This document shows, piece after piece, positions 5,241 to 5,274 of a stretch of 5,274 nucleotides of DNA; position 1 is the first letter of the stretch, and the number at the start of each line of letters is the position of its first letter. Made by a program: the position numbers and the translations under genes. Origin of the DNA: an uncultured Clostridia bacterium (GTDB lineage: Bacteria; Bacillota; Clostridia; UBA1381); NCBI GenBank assembly GCA_959602045.1, contig CAUGRT010000069.1:1-5274 (forward strand). The letters are read 5' to 3'. Under the pieces are notes generated by a model. It saw nothing but the letters and a program-made list of their open reading frames with translations. It was not told the DNA's origin and did not search any database.

Positions 5241-5274
5241 TTCCCAATCATAATATTTTGCTATTTTGATTAAT

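Overview
This window is a stretch of the late (head and packaging) module of a tailed temperate phage or prophage. The host is most likely a low-to-mid GC Firmicute, probably Clostridia: Shine-Dalgarno sites are strong and AG-rich, promoters are sigma-A type, and the protein set is the SPP1/PBSX-like order seen in clostridial prophages. All real genes lie on the + strand. The host assignment is an inference.

Layout: positions 3-113 hold the C-terminal end of a small terminase subunit. It overlaps a complete large terminase subunit (103-1323), which overlaps an SPP1-type portal protein (1320-2672), which overlaps a minor capsid protein of the Phage_min_cap2/MuF class (2662-4272). The three overlaps (11, 4 and 11 bases) indicate translational coupling. 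A 358-base gap without a convincing protein gene follows. Then come a GP20-type scaffold protein (4631-5203) and, after a good ribosome binding site, an ORF of only six codons where a major capsid gene would be expected.

The unusual part is 3835-4616. The last ~125 residues of the minor capsid protein look like a phage-type BECR-fold RNase (PBECR) domain. This makes the protein a candidate MuF polymorphic toxin carried in the virion. The DNA for this domain is far more AT-rich (about 31% GC) than the rest of the gene (about 50%). A perfect TTGACA-17-TATAAT promoter sits at the domain junction, followed by a good Shine-Dalgarno and an in-frame GTG. A second strong promoter straddles the stop codon and drives a ~140-nt structured RNA with a closing stem, a GAAA tetraloop hairpin and a predicted pseudoknot, ending in an intrinsic terminator. 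Two more terminator-like hairpins follow, then a second folded region with another possible pseudoknot that forms the leader of the scaffold gene. Together this resembles an autonomously transcribed cargo (moron-like) cassette spliced into the head operon: nuclease domain plus non-coding RNA. I do not recognise the RNA as a known class.

The structural genes work together in head assembly. The terminase pair packages DNA through the portal, the minor capsid protein attaches inside or near the portal, and the scaffold guides capsid shell assembly.
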